This document shows positions 1 to 6,849 of a stretch of DNA of 7,903 bases, piece by piece. Positions within the stretch are counted from its first letter, which is position 1. Each line of letters opens with the position of its first letter. The translations under genes and the position numbers were made by a program. The notes under the pieces were generated by a model. The model was not told the origin of the DNA. It worked only from the letters and a program-made list of their open reading frames with translations, and made no database searches. Origin of the DNA: an uncultured Oscillospiraceae bacterium. GTDB taxonomy: Bacteria; Bacillota; Clostridia; UBA1381. The stretch covers positions 1 through 7,903 of the forward strand of contig CAMNAT010000083.1 of the NCBI GenBank assembly GCA_946531785.1. Reading direction: 5' to 3'.

Positions 1-61
1 CGCAGCGCAGCCGGAGGAGGCTGAGAGCGGACAGGCTGCAGGGGATGAGCCGGAGGAATAA
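1..61 (+). CDS. C-terminal tail of an upstream gene, possibly ScpB (partial)
   Basis: Only the last 19 codons are present, read from base 2 and ending at TAA 59-61. The tail is rich in Glu, Ala, Pro and Gly (it ends GDEPEE) and is probably disordered. It contains no domain, so the sequence alone does not identify it. The suggestion of ScpB, the kleisin-associated subunit of the SMC chromosome segregation complex, comes from context: in many Clostridia scpA-scpB precede a DUF2953 gene and ytfJ/gerW, exactly the order that follows here, and acidic tails are common in ScpB. The next gene starts 21 nt downstream, which suggests the same operon. The reading frame is well supported; the identity is inference. 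Confidence 0.5.
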   Translation, partial: AAQPEEAESGQAAGDEPEE

Positions 62-82
62 CATAGAGGGGAGTGAGTGCTT

Positions 83-745
83 ATGACAGGTCTTATCATA
101 ACATTGTGTGTTATAGCTGTTTTGGCGCTCGCAACGCTTCTTCCTATAAGTGTCCGGTTCTACCTGCAATATAATGTCGATGTGGAAGGGATACTTGTTG
201 TAAAATACACAATGTTCCCGATCTTCACAATGATGATCCCTCCCGAGGAAACGGAGAAGGCGAAGAAGCCGGAGAAACCGAAGAAGCCGAAGCAGTATGA
301 CAAGGAACGGAAGTTCAAGGATACAAAGAAGCGTATCGACATCAAGGAGGTGCTGGGCTTTCTTTACCGGAACCGCTCCGGCATAAAGCGCACCATTGTT
401 GAGGTGCTGCATTACACGATCACACGGTCGATAAAAATAAAGATGCTCAAGCTCAGACTTGTGATGGGTGTTGAGGATGCGATGGATACCGCGATGATAT
501 TCGGTGCGGCGTCCGGTGTGATATTCAATATAGTAGGCTTGCTTGACAGGCATATGCGGCTTGGAAAGCACGATGTAAATATAAAGCCGGCATTCAATGA
601 ACCACATATATTTGCGGAAACGGATGTGGTGATAAGCACATGTATATTTAATTTTTTAGTGATCGGTGTGATCGCCATAAGATACGCAACGCCGATCGCA
701 ATAAGATTCTGGAAGGAGATCATGAAAAATGGCAAATCAAATTAA
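83..745 (+). CDS. DUF2953 (YtfI-like) membrane protein
   Basis: This is a 220-residue protein of the DUF2953 family, of unknown biochemical role, usually encoded beside ytfJ/gerW in spore-formers. Residues 3-22 form a hydrophobic N-terminal membrane segment. Residues 58-84 are a strongly basic Lys/Pro/Glu-rich linker, probably cytoplasmic. The family-like core is around 117-142, with IKIK followed by G129, E131-D132-A133, T136 and G141. A second hydrophobic segment spans about 181-201. I chose ATG 83 because GGGGAG at 68-73 sits 9 nt upstream. An in-frame GTG at 77 is only 3 nt from that site and is less likely. Its last 17 nt overlap gerW, so the two are probably translationally coupled. The family assignment rests on the EDA-T pattern and the context. 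Confidence 0.75.
   Translation: MTGLIITLCVIAVLALATLLPISVRFYLQYNVDVEGILVVKYTMFPIFTMMIPPEETEKAKKPEKPKKPKQYDKERKFKDTKKRIDIKEVLGFLYRNRSGIKRTIVEVLHYTITRSIKIKMLKLRLVMGVEDAMDTAMIFGAASGVIFNIVGLLDRHMRLGKHDVNIKPAFNEPHIFAETDVVISTCIFNFLVIGVIAIRYATPIAIRFWKEIMKNGKSN
711..719 (+). promoter_or_regulatory. Shine-Dalgarno site for gerW inside the DUF2953 gene
   Basis: GGAAGGAGA lies 9 nt before ATG 729 and inside the 3' end of the upstream coding region. It decides the start: an ATG at 722, only 2 nt after the site, is in the DUF2953 frame and reaches that gene's stop after seven codons. Confidence 0.8.
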
Positions 746-1109
746 AGACCTGGTAGAGTCAACAATAAGCTCAGTCAACGGCATGTTTTCCGCTGATAAT
801 ATCATCGGAGAGACCGTGACAGCGCCCGACGGAACGATGATAATACCTATATCCAAGGTATCGTTCGGTGTCGGCGGCGGCGGTGCTGAGACTAAGGAAA
901 AGGATGCTGCGGGCAATAACCTGTTCGGCGGCGGCGTTGCTGCGGGCGCGTCGATAAGACCGGAGGGCTTCTTGGTGATAACCAAGAACGGCAGTGTGCG
1001 CTTTGTAACGACAGAGGCACAGCAGAACTCAGTAGAAAAGCTGATAGATTACGCTCCCGATATCGTAGACAGAGTTAGCGGCATTTTCAAAAAGGACAAG
1101 AACGAATGA
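729..1109 (+). CDS. gerW: GerW (YtfJ) family sporulation protein
   Basis: This 126-residue protein matches the GerW/YtfJ family (Pfam Spore_YtfJ). In Bacillus subtilis GerW is a spore protein needed for germination in response to particular nutrients. Residues 26-52 carry the family signature: IGE, then TAPDGTMIIPISKVSFG, then a glycine run. A second Gly-rich stretch (65-73) and PEGFLVI (78-84) follow. The length agrees with the short clostridial members. The N-terminus is a predicted soluble helix with no signal peptide or membrane segment, and the C-terminus is basic (KKDKNE). The start overlaps the DUF2953 gene by 17 nt, and the stop overlaps the next start as ATGA (1106-1109), both signs of an operon. 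The presence of this gene indicates a spore-forming lineage or a recent descendant of one. The family is certain; the exact role here is carried over from Bacillus. Confidence 0.9.
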   Translation: MANQIKDLVESTISSVNGMFSADNIIGETVTAPDGTMIIPISKVSFGVGGGGAETKEKDAAGNNLFGGGVAAGASIRPEGFLVITKNGSVRFVTTEAQQNSVEKLIDYAPDIVDRVSGIFKKDKNE

Positions 1110-2965
1110 TAACTTTAAAGGACAAGATCTTATCCGGCGTGATGAAGCCGACGCGCTATACCGGCGGCGAGATGAACGCGGTGCTCAAGAACCCGAATGA
1201 GGTCGAGCTGCGCTTCGGCTTTTGTTTCCCGGATGTTTACGAGATCGCTATGTCGCATCTCGGACTCAAAATTATATACCACACCTTAAACACGCGCACC
1301 GATACATGGTGTGAGCGTGTTTTTGCGCCCTGGGAGGATATGGAGCAGGAGATGCGTAAGCATAACATGAAGCTTTTTGCCCTTGAATCCGGCGATGCTG
1401 TGGACACATTTGATATTCTGGGCTTTACTCTCCAGTACGAGCTTTCATATTCCAATATAGTAAATATGCTTGACCTTGCCGGTATACCTATACTTGCGGC
1501 TGACCGCAGCGAGGAGCATCCGATAATATACGGCGGCGGCCCGTGCGCGTATAATCCCGAGCCGATAGCCGATATTTTTGATTTCTTCATGCTCGGTGAG
1601 GGCGAGGATCAGGTACACGAGACCATGGATATCTTAAAGGAATGGAAGCGCGATGGGAAGAGGTCCAAGCGCGAGCTGCTCGAACGGCTTGCGGGCGTAG
1701 GCGGAATATATGTTCCGTCCTTTTATGATGTGGAATATAACGACGACGGCACCGTGAAGAGCATAACTCCGAATAACCCGCATGCGCCGGCAATTATAAC
1801 AAAGCGCGTGATGAAGGACTTTGACGCGACCTATGCGCCGGATACAATAATAGTGCCGTTCGGCGAGGTCATCCATGACAGGGTCATGCTCGAGGTCATG
1901 CGCGGCTGTCTGCGCGGCTGCCGCTTCTGCCAGGCGGGATATATCTACCGTCCGCTTCGCGAGCGCAAGCCGGACACGCTTCTGGGGCTTGCGGACAGTC
2001 TGCTCTCATGCAGCGGCTATGACGAGATATCACTCTCGTCGCTTTCAACGAGCGACTTTTCAGGACTGCCGGAGCTAACGGACGGACTGTTAAAGATAAC
2101 CGAGGAAAAGAAGATCGGTCTTTCTCTCCCGTCGCTGAGGATAGATAATTTCTCTTTGGAGCTGATGGAAAAGGTGCAGAAGGTGCGAAAGACCGGAATA
2201 ACCTTCGCGCCGGAGGCGGGAACGCAGAGAATGCGCGATGTCATAAACAAGAACATAACCGAGGAGGATATAGTTAAATCGGCAGGACTCCTGTTCAAGG
2301 GCGGCTGGACTAATGTGAAGCTGTATTTCATGATCGGGCTGCCGTCAGAGACGGACGAGGATGTTAAGGGCATACCCGAGCTTGCCGGACGCGTGCTCGA
2401 TGTGTATTTTGCCATCCCTAAGGAGGAGAGGGCAAAGAACATAAATATCACCATCAGCGCGTCGTCGTTTGTGCCGAAGCCGTTCACGGCGTTCCAGTGG
2501 GTGCCGATGAACTCGCGCGAGGAGCTTATGCGCAAGCAGCGGCTGATAAAGGAAAATGTACCGTCAAAGCGCATCCGCTATACCTATCATGATAACAAAA
2601 CGAGCTATCTTGAGGGCGTGTTCGCGCGCGGTGACAGACGCTTATGCAAGGCGATAATAAAGGCTGTAGAGCGCGGCTGTAAATTTGACGCGTGGGGCGA
2701 GTTCTTTGATTTCGATAAGTGGATAGAAGCGATAGAGGACTGCGGTCTGGATCCGGATTTCTATGCGGCGCGTGAGCGCTCATATGACGAGGTGCTGCCG
2801 TGGGATCATATAGATATAGGTGTTACAAAGCGCTTTTTCATCAATGAGAGCGAGAGATCGAAGCAGGCGCAGACTACTCAGCATTGCAGGCTGCATTGCT
2901 CAGGGTGCGGCGCGGCGAAATTCGGCGCGGGCGTATGCTTTGAGGAAAGGGGCGGCAATGGCTAA
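1106..2965 (+). CDS. TIGR03960 family radical SAM protein (B12-binding-like N-terminus)
   Basis: This 619-residue protein belongs to the TIGR03960 radical SAM family, whose reaction is, to my knowledge, not established. Residues 13-170 resemble the family's degenerate cobalamin-binding-like domain, with PTRYTGGE, FPDVYEIAMSHLGL, ERVFAPW.DME, FDILGFTLQYELSYSN and GGGPCAYNPEPIAD. I see no canonical B12 DxHxxG motif. The [4Fe-4S] cluster motif C268-x3-C272-x2-C275 sits in MRGCLRGCRFCQAG and would bind the cluster that cleaves S-adenosylmethionine. The barrel continues with the Ser-rich SLSSLSTSDFSG and TFAPEAGTQRMRDVINKN (364-381). The C-terminus holds a second cysteine group, C594-x3-C598-x2-C601 plus C611, a possible metal site. 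ATG 1106 follows AAAGGA at 1091-1096. The gene overlaps gerW by 4 nt and the DUF2344 gene by 8 nt. The family is secure and the function unknown. Confidence 0.93.
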   Translation: MITLKDKILSGVMKPTRYTGGEMNAVLKNPNEVELRFGFCFPDVYEIAMSHLGLKIIYHTLNTRTDTWCERVFAPWEDMEQEMRKHNMKLFALESGDAVDTFDILGFTLQYELSYSNIVNMLDLAGIPILAADRSEEHPIIYGGGPCAYNPEPIADIFDFFMLGEGEDQVHETMDILKEWKRDGKRSKRELLERLAGVGGIYVPSFYDVEYNDDGTVKSITPNNPHAPAIITKRVMKDFDATYAPDTIIVPFGEVIHDRVMLEVMRGCLRGCRFCQAGYIYRPLRERKPDTLLGLADSLLSCSGYDEISLSSLSTSDFSGLPELTDGLLKITEEKKIGLSLPSLRIDNFSLELMEKVQKVRKTGITFAPEAGTQRMRDVINKNITEEDIVKSAGLLFKGGWTNVKLYFMIGLPSETDEDVKGIPELAGRVLDVYFAIPKEERAKNINITISASSFVPKPFTAFQWVPMNSREELMRKQRLIKENVPSKRIRYTYHDNKTSYLEGVFARGDRRLCKAIIKAVERGCKFDAWGEFFDFDKWIEAIEDCGLDPDFYAARERSYDEVLPWDHIDIGVTKRFFINESERSKQAQTTQHCRLHCSGCGAAKFGAGVCFEERGGNG

Positions 2966-3611
2966 GTATATTTTAAAATACGGACGCGATGACAGGGTGA
3001 AGTTTATTTCGCATCTGGATTTTGTCCGCTGCTTTCACAGAGCCGTAAGGCGCTCTCCGCTCAATTTTGAGTTTTCGCAGGGCTTCAACCCGCATCCGGT
3101 GATGACCATAGCTCAGCCGCTGCCGGTGGCGGTAACGAGCGAGTGCGAGTATATGAAGGTCGGGCTTGTGACGGAGCTGGGCGAAAGTGAGATAGTGGAC
3201 GAGCTGAACCGCGCGATGCCTCCCGGCTTCGTGTTCTATGCCGCAAGGCAGGTATTTGCGAAGGAGATCGACCTCACAAAGATAAACATGGCAGAGTACA
3301 TCGTTGAGATCGAATGTCCCGCGCCGGCTGATGTTTCCGTCATCATGGCGGAAAAGGAGCTTGTCGTCCCGAAAAAGACAAAGAGCGGCATCAAGGATTC
3401 TGATATCCGCCCGCATATATTTGAGGCGGAGGATCTGGGCTATGCCGATGGGATACAGACGCTGCGGCTGATAATCTCCTGCGGCAGCTCGTATAACCTG
3501 AAGCCGGAAACGGTCGTCACAGCAATGGAAAAGTATTGCGATGGATTTACTTACACATTCACCGCCGCGCACAGGCGGAGGATGCTGATAGATTTTATGG
3601 ATGTAATTTGA
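2958..3611 (+). CDS. DUF2344 / TIGR03936 radical SAM-linked protein
   Basis: This 217-residue protein is the usual partner of TIGR03960 proteins and in some genomes is fused to them. Its biochemical role is, to my knowledge, unknown. The N-terminus is diagnostic: YILKYGR, FISHLD (16-21), then SQGFNPHP (40-47) and IAQPLPVAV. A Lys-rich KSGIKDSDIRPHI segment (142-154) and LRLIISCGSSYNLKPE (169-184) follow. No signal peptide or membrane segment is seen. I chose ATG 2958 because it starts the conserved MAKYILKYGR and is preceded by GGAAAGGGG at 2944-2952. The open frame extends upstream to a GTG at 2820, but that part overlaps the radical SAM gene and looks nothing like the family. The 8-nt overlap argues for coupled, stoichiometric synthesis of the two proteins. 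tilS begins 1 nt after its stop. Confidence 0.9.
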   Translation: MAKYILKYGRDDRVKFISHLDFVRCFHRAVRRSPLNFEFSQGFNPHPVMTIAQPLPVAVTSECEYMKVGLVTELGESEIVDELNRAMPPGFVFYAARQVFAKEIDLTKINMAEYIVEIECPAPADVSVIMAEKELVVPKKTKSGIKDSDIRPHIFEAEDLGYADGIQTLRLIISCGSSYNLKPETVVTAMEKYCDGFTYTFTAAHRRRMLIDFMDVI

Positions 3612-3612
3612 T

Positions 3613-4938
3613 ATGATCGAAAGGATTCTGAAAACCATGAGGGAGCATAAAATGCTCCCCATGCGTTCCGTACTTGTGGGCTTGAGCGGCGGCGCGGACA
3701 GCGCGGTATTGCTCAATGTTTTATGTAAACTTTCCGAAAAGCATGGCTTTATTGTCTATGCGGCACATGTGAATCATGGGCTGCGCGGCGAGGCGGCGGA
3801 TGCGGATGAGAGATTCTCAACAGAATTATGTAAACAAAAGGGCGTGGAGTGCTTTGTTCTCCATGCCGATGTTCGCGCGGAGGCGGAGCGGCTCGGCATG
3901 AGCGAGGAGCTTGCCGGGCGCCGGGTCAGATATGATTTTTTTGAAAGGCTCTTATCTGAGCATGGGATAGAGCGGATCGCGACCGCTCACCATAAAAACG
4001 ATAATGCCGAGACGATCCTGATGAATTTCATGCGCGGCACAGGCCTCAAGGGTCTGTGCGGCATTCCGTATATAAGGGGTAATGTGATCCGTCCGCTGCT
4101 TGATGTGAGCCGCGCGGAGATCGAGGCATACTGTAAGGAAAACGGTATCGAATTCGTGACGGATCAGACAAATCTTGAGACCGTCTATACAAGGAACAAG
4201 ACGCGGCATATACTTATACCGGAAATAGAAAGACAGTTCAATCCGTCGTTTACGGACACCATCACCAATAACGCGAGGCTGCTCTCGGTCGAGGAGGACT
4301 ATATCGAGGCGGAAACGCAGAGGGCATACAGCGAATGTGTAACGGATGGTGCGGCGGATGTTGAAAAATTATGCAAACTTCATCCGGCGATAGTCCTGCG
4401 CGTTCTGCGCCGTATGACTGACGCTGTATGCGGCAGCGCAGACATTCCGGCGGCTGTTATTGAGTCCGTTCTGGAGCTTGCAAGGCGGAACAGAGCCGGT
4501 GCGCGTATCGATATAGCGCGCGGCGCGTATGCGGTGATAGAATACGGGAAGCTTGTAATAGATAATGACGAGAGCCCGGGCGGTTTTCTGTATGAGCTGA
4601 AGGTCGGACAGAGCCTGTATATCCCGGAGGCGGGCTATACGGTCAGAGCGGAATATGCCGACGAATATAAGCGCGGCGACGGCGAATACTTCACCGTTCC
4701 CGAGGGCGCAAGTCTCGTCATCCGCAGCCGGAAAAGCGGCGACAGGTTCACGCCCTGGGGCATGGACGGAACAAAAAGCGTCAAGAATTACATGGTAGAC
4801 CGCAAGATACCGCGCCGCAAGCGCGACAGCGTGGGGATACTCACGATAAATGGCGATATTGCCTGGATAATCGGCTACCGGCGCGCGGATGGGTATAAAT
4901 TCAATAAAAAGGGAATAAAAATTTCGGTTTTGTATTGA
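3613..4938 (+). CDS. tilS: tRNA(Ile)-lysidine synthase TilS
   Basis: TilS uses ATP to attach lysine to C34 of the CAU-anticodon tRNA-Ile, turning it into an AUA-reading, Ile-charged tRNA; it is essential in most bacteria. The 441-residue protein has the PP-loop SGGADS at 25-30, HVNHGLR at 52-58, ATAHHKNDNAET at 123-134 and the RNKTRHILIPEIE segment at 194-206. The C-terminal TilS_C domain is visible at about 370-430 (SRKSGDRFTPWGMDGTKSVK, then MVDRKIPRRKRD). The N-domain motifs and full length indicate an active enzyme. ATG 3613 gives the typical N-terminus. Its Shine-Dalgarno is weak (GGATG near 3599), so translation probably depends on ribosomes finishing the DUF2344 gene 1 nt upstream. A perfect short hairpin lies within codons 10-16. 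Confidence 0.96.
   Translation: MIERILKTMREHKMLPMRSVLVGLSGGADSAVLLNVLCKLSEKHGFIVYAAHVNHGLRGEAADADERFSTELCKQKGVECFVLHADVRAEAERLGMSEELAGRRVRYDFFERLLSEHGIERIATAHHKNDNAETILMNFMRGTGLKGLCGIPYIRGNVIRPLLDVSRAEIEAYCKENGIEFVTDQTNLETVYTRNKTRHILIPEIERQFNPSFTDTITNNARLLSVEEDYIEAETQRAYSECVTDGAADVEKLCKLHPAIVLRVLRRMTDAVCGSADIPAAVIESVLELARRNRAGARIDIARGAYAVIEYGKLVIDNDESPGGFLYELKVGQSLYIPEAGYTVRAEYADEYKRGDGEYFTVPEGASLVIRSRKSGDRFTPWGMDGTKSVKNYMVDRKIPRRKRDSVGILTINGDIAWIIGYRRADGYKFNKKGIKISVLY
3641..3659 (+). other. Perfect 8-bp hairpin within early tilS
   Basis: GGGAGCAT (3641-3648) and ATGCTCCC (3652-3659) form a perfect stem with an AAA loop, 28 nt after the first base of the tilS start codon. It encodes part of REHKMLP. 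No T-tract follows, so it is not a terminator. It could influence translation or mRNA stability, or be a chance result of coding. The structure is seen in the sequence; any role is inference. Confidence 0.4.
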
Positions 4939-4963
4939 AATCATACTGATTTTGTGTTACAAT
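4935..4963 (+). promoter_or_regulatory. Sigma-A type promoter for ftsH with extended -10
   Basis: The -35 box TTGAAA (4935-4940) and -10 box TACAAT (4958-4963) are separated by exactly 17 nt, and TG at 4955-4956 gives the TGn extension of the -10. Each box has one or two mismatches to consensus. The -35 box overlaps the tilS stop codon (TGA 4936-4938). Initiation would fall near 4970, leaving a leader of roughly 25 nt before the ftsH start. I see no terminator after tilS, so ftsH probably also receives read-through from the upstream operon. The leader has no room for a riboswitch. Confidence 0.75.
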
Positions 4964-4980
4964 AAAACGGACTATTCATA

Positions 4981-4997
4981 AAGAAGGTGTATGTTTG
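4981..4997 (+). promoter_or_regulatory. ftsH translation start region: TTG start with competing ATG
   Basis: AAGAAGGTG (4981-4989) is followed by ATG at 4991 and TTG at 4995 in a different frame. The ftsH frame is that of TTG 4995; no in-frame ATG exists upstream, and the next in-frame Met, at residue 29, would remove the first membrane segment. AAGGTG to TTG is 5 nt, a workable spacing, whereas ATG 4991 is only 1 nt away. The ATG opens a 46-codon frame ending at 5131 that overlaps ftsH and resembles nothing I recognise. Confidence 0.7.
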
Positions 4998-6782
4998 AAG
5001 GTTTTCAGAAAAAGCTTTATTGTATGGCTTGTCATAATCGTCGGCGCGTATCTGGCGTATTCGCTGATATCGCGAAGTATGAGCAACAGTACGCCGGAGG
5101 TATCGTATTCCGATCTTGTATATCTCATTGAGCAGGAGAGCGTGTCGGAAATGGTCGTTTCCGATAAGAGCGTTAACTTTAAGTCTACTGACGGGAATGA
5201 GTTCACCGCAAAAATACCGTCTCAGGACATATTGTTTGATTCCGAGAACGAGTATATAAACGATCAGGTAAGCCGCGGTATGCTAAAGATAAATATACGG
5301 CAGCAGGGCTTTTCGTTCACAAATTCGATGGACATAATCCTGACCTCGGTGCTTATCATCATACTGATGATAGCGCTGTTCAGGCGCAACAACGGCGGCG
5401 GATTCACAAAGAGCCGCGCGCGGCTGCAGAGCGAGCGCGGAGAGGTGACCTTCCGCGATGTTGCCGGAGCTAAGGAGGAAAAGGCGGAGCTGGAGGAGAT
5501 AGTTGACTTTCTCCGCGACCCGTCAAAGTACACGATGCTCGGCGCGAAGATACCGCGCGGCATACTGCTTGTGGGTTCGCCTGGTAATGGTAAGACCTTG
5601 CTTGCAAAGGCTGTAGCCGGTGAGGCGGGCGTTCCGTTCTTCTCGATAAGCGGCTCGGACTTTGTTGAACTGTATGTCGGTGTCGGCGCGTCAAGAGTGC
5701 GCGATATGTTCGAGCAGGCAAAGCGTTCAAAGCCGTGTATAGTGTTCATCGATGAGATCGACGCTGTCGGCAGAAAGCGCGGCGCAGGCATGGGCGGCGG
5801 TCATGACGAGCGCGAGCAGACGCTCAATCAGCTTCTGGTCGAGATGGACGGCTTCTCCGAAAATGACGGAGTTATAATCATAGCTGCTACCAACCGTCCG
5901 GATATACTCGATAAGGCGCTTCTGCGTCCGGGTAGATTTGACCGTCAGATAGTTGTGGATTATCCGGATGTAAGGGGCAGAGAAGAGATCCTGAAGGTGC
6001 ATTCGGAGAAAAAACCGCTTGCGGCGGATGTGGATCTTCAAAAGATAGCGAGAAAGACCACCGGCTATTCCGGCGCGGATCTGGCAAATCTTCTGAACGA
6101 GGCGGCGATACTCGCGGCAAAGCGCGGGCATAAGGATATAACCAATGCCGATATCGAGGACGCAAACCTCAAGGTGATGATGGGCGCGGAAAAGAAGTCA
6201 AAGGTGCTATCAGACGAGGAAAAGAAGCTCACAGCATATCATGAGGCGGGTCACGCGATCGCGGCAAGGGTGGTAGATAAGTCGCAGTCGGTATCCGCGG
6301 TATCCATTATACCGCGAGGTCAGGCAGGCGGCTTCACGATGTATGAGCCGGAGGGCGATAACCGCATGTACCTCTCGCGCAACGAGATGTATAACCGCAT
6401 AATCGTCATGCTCGGCGGGCGCGTCGCGGAGGCGATAATGCTCGATGATATCTCCACCGGAGCATCGAATGATATCCAGCGCGCAACGGCGCTGGCGCGA
6501 GACATGGTCGTAAAATACGGCATGAGCGAGCGCATGGGAACGGTGTCCTATGACGACGGCGGCGAGGTGTTCCTGGGCCGTGATTACGGTCACTCCAAGC
6601 AGTATTCGGAGCGCACCGCGTCAGAGATCGACGAGGAGATCAAGAATATCATAGAAAAGCAGTATAAGGAAACTGAAATGATCCTCAAGGAGTACAGCGA
6701 GCAGCTTATAAGGGTTGCACAGCTGCTGCTCGAAAAGGAGACTATAACAGGCGACGAATTTGAAGCCTGCTTCACACAGTAA
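4995..6782 (+). CDS. ftsH: ATP-dependent zinc metalloprotease FtsH
   Basis: FtsH is a hexameric membrane-anchored AAA+ protease that extracts and degrades misfolded membrane proteins and some regulators. Two membrane segments (about 7-25 and 112-129) flank an extracytoplasmic domain. The AAA module has Walker A GSPGNGKT (194-201), pore loop YVG (227-229), Walker B IVFIDE (249-254) and the second region of homology AATNRPDILDKALLRPGRFD with arginine fingers R311 and R314. The protease domain has HEAGH (416-420), with H416, H420 and probably D493 of STGASND binding zinc and E417 as catalytic base. At 595 residues it is slightly short and lacks a long C-terminal tail, as in many Clostridia. Walker A departs from the usual GPPGTGKT at two positions, and the pore aromatic is Tyr rather than the common Phe. 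It starts at TTG and has its own promoter. Confidence 0.97.
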   Translation: MKVFRKSFIVWLVIIVGAYLAYSLISRSMSNSTPEVSYSDLVYLIEQESVSEMVVSDKSVNFKSTDGNEFTAKIPSQDILFDSENEYINDQVSRGMLKINIRQQGFSFTNSMDIILTSVLIIILMIALFRRNNGGGFTKSRARLQSERGEVTFRDVAGAKEEKAELEEIVDFLRDPSKYTMLGAKIPRGILLVGSPGNGKTLLAKAVAGEAGVPFFSISGSDFVELYVGVGASRVRDMFEQAKRSKPCIVFIDEIDAVGRKRGAGMGGGHDEREQTLNQLLVEMDGFSENDGVIIIAATNRPDILDKALLRPGRFDRQIVVDYPDVRGREEILKVHSEKKPLAADVDLQKIARKTTGYSGADLANLLNEAAILAAKRGHKDITNADIEDANLKVMMGAEKKSKVLSDEEKKLTAYHEAGHAIAARVVDKSQSVSAVSIIPRGQAGGFTMYEPEGDNRMYLSRNEMYNRIIVMLGGRVAEAIMLDDISTGASNDIQRATALARDMVVKYGMSERMGTVSYDDGGEVFLGRDYGHSKQYSERTASEIDEEIKNIIEKQYKETEMILKEYSEQLIRVAQLLLEKETITGDEFEACFTQ

Positions 6783-6785
6783 AAA

Positions 6786-6810
6786 GGCCGCAGCAAAAAC
6801 CGCTGCGGGC
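6786..6810 (+). other. Hairpin between ftsH and the DUF1858 gene, possible eroded terminator
   Basis: CCGCAGC (6788-6794) pairs with GCTGCGG (6802-6808) around a 7-nt loop, 5 nt after the ftsH stop. On the + strand no T-run follows (GCAGACTATAATAATT), so ordinary termination is unlikely. An A5 run immediately 5' (6781-6785) means that, read on the - strand, the hairpin is followed by CC and TTTTT, as in an intrinsic terminator for antisense transcription. It may also act as an mRNA 3'-end stabiliser or a leaky attenuator between the two genes. Confidence 0.5.
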
Positions 6811-6835
6811 AGACTATAATAATTACGGAACAGAT

Positions 6836-6843
6836 AGGAGGTG
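6836..6843 (+). promoter_or_regulatory. Near-perfect Shine-Dalgarno site for the DUF1858 gene
   Basis: AGGAGGTG ends 6 nt before ATG 6850, among the best ribosome sites in the window, suggesting high expression of the small protein. It decides ATG 6850 over the in-frame GTG at 6841, which lies inside the site itself. Confidence 0.85.
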
Positions 6844-6849
6844 CAACAA

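Noticed and set aside
241..300. A GAAGAAGCCG-type purine-rich repeat in the DUF2953 gene as a regulatory or mobile repeat
   Set aside because: It simply encodes the Lys/Pro/Glu-rich linker of the protein, and the repeat units are imperfect.
2017..2574. A 185-codon open frame on the - strand inside the radical SAM gene
   Set aside because: It lies opposite a gene with unmistakable family motifs, is low-complexity (Ser/Phe-rich) and matches nothing. It is a by-product of codon bias on the + strand.
2820..2957. A longer N-terminus for the DUF2344 protein starting at GTG 2820
   Set aside because: The extra 46 residues are Arg/Ala/Ser-rich, overlap the radical SAM reading frame and do not resemble the family, whose conserved start coincides with ATG 2958.
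2944..2965. Programmed frameshift joining the radical SAM and DUF2344 proteins
   Set aside because: The genes overlap by only 8 nt, no slippery heptamer is apparent, and the second gene has its own ribosome site and ATG. Separate genes are common for this pair.
2973..3716. A 247-codon open frame on the - strand across the DUF2344 gene and the start of tilS
   Set aside because: It is antisense to two well-supported genes, is His/Arg-rich without recognisable motifs, and has no convincing ribosome site or promoter.
6815..6820. TATAAT as a promoter for the DUF1858 gene
   Set aside because: The -10 hexamer is perfect, but there is no TTGACA-like box at 16-18 nt and no TG extension; the expected -35 position lies in the hairpin.
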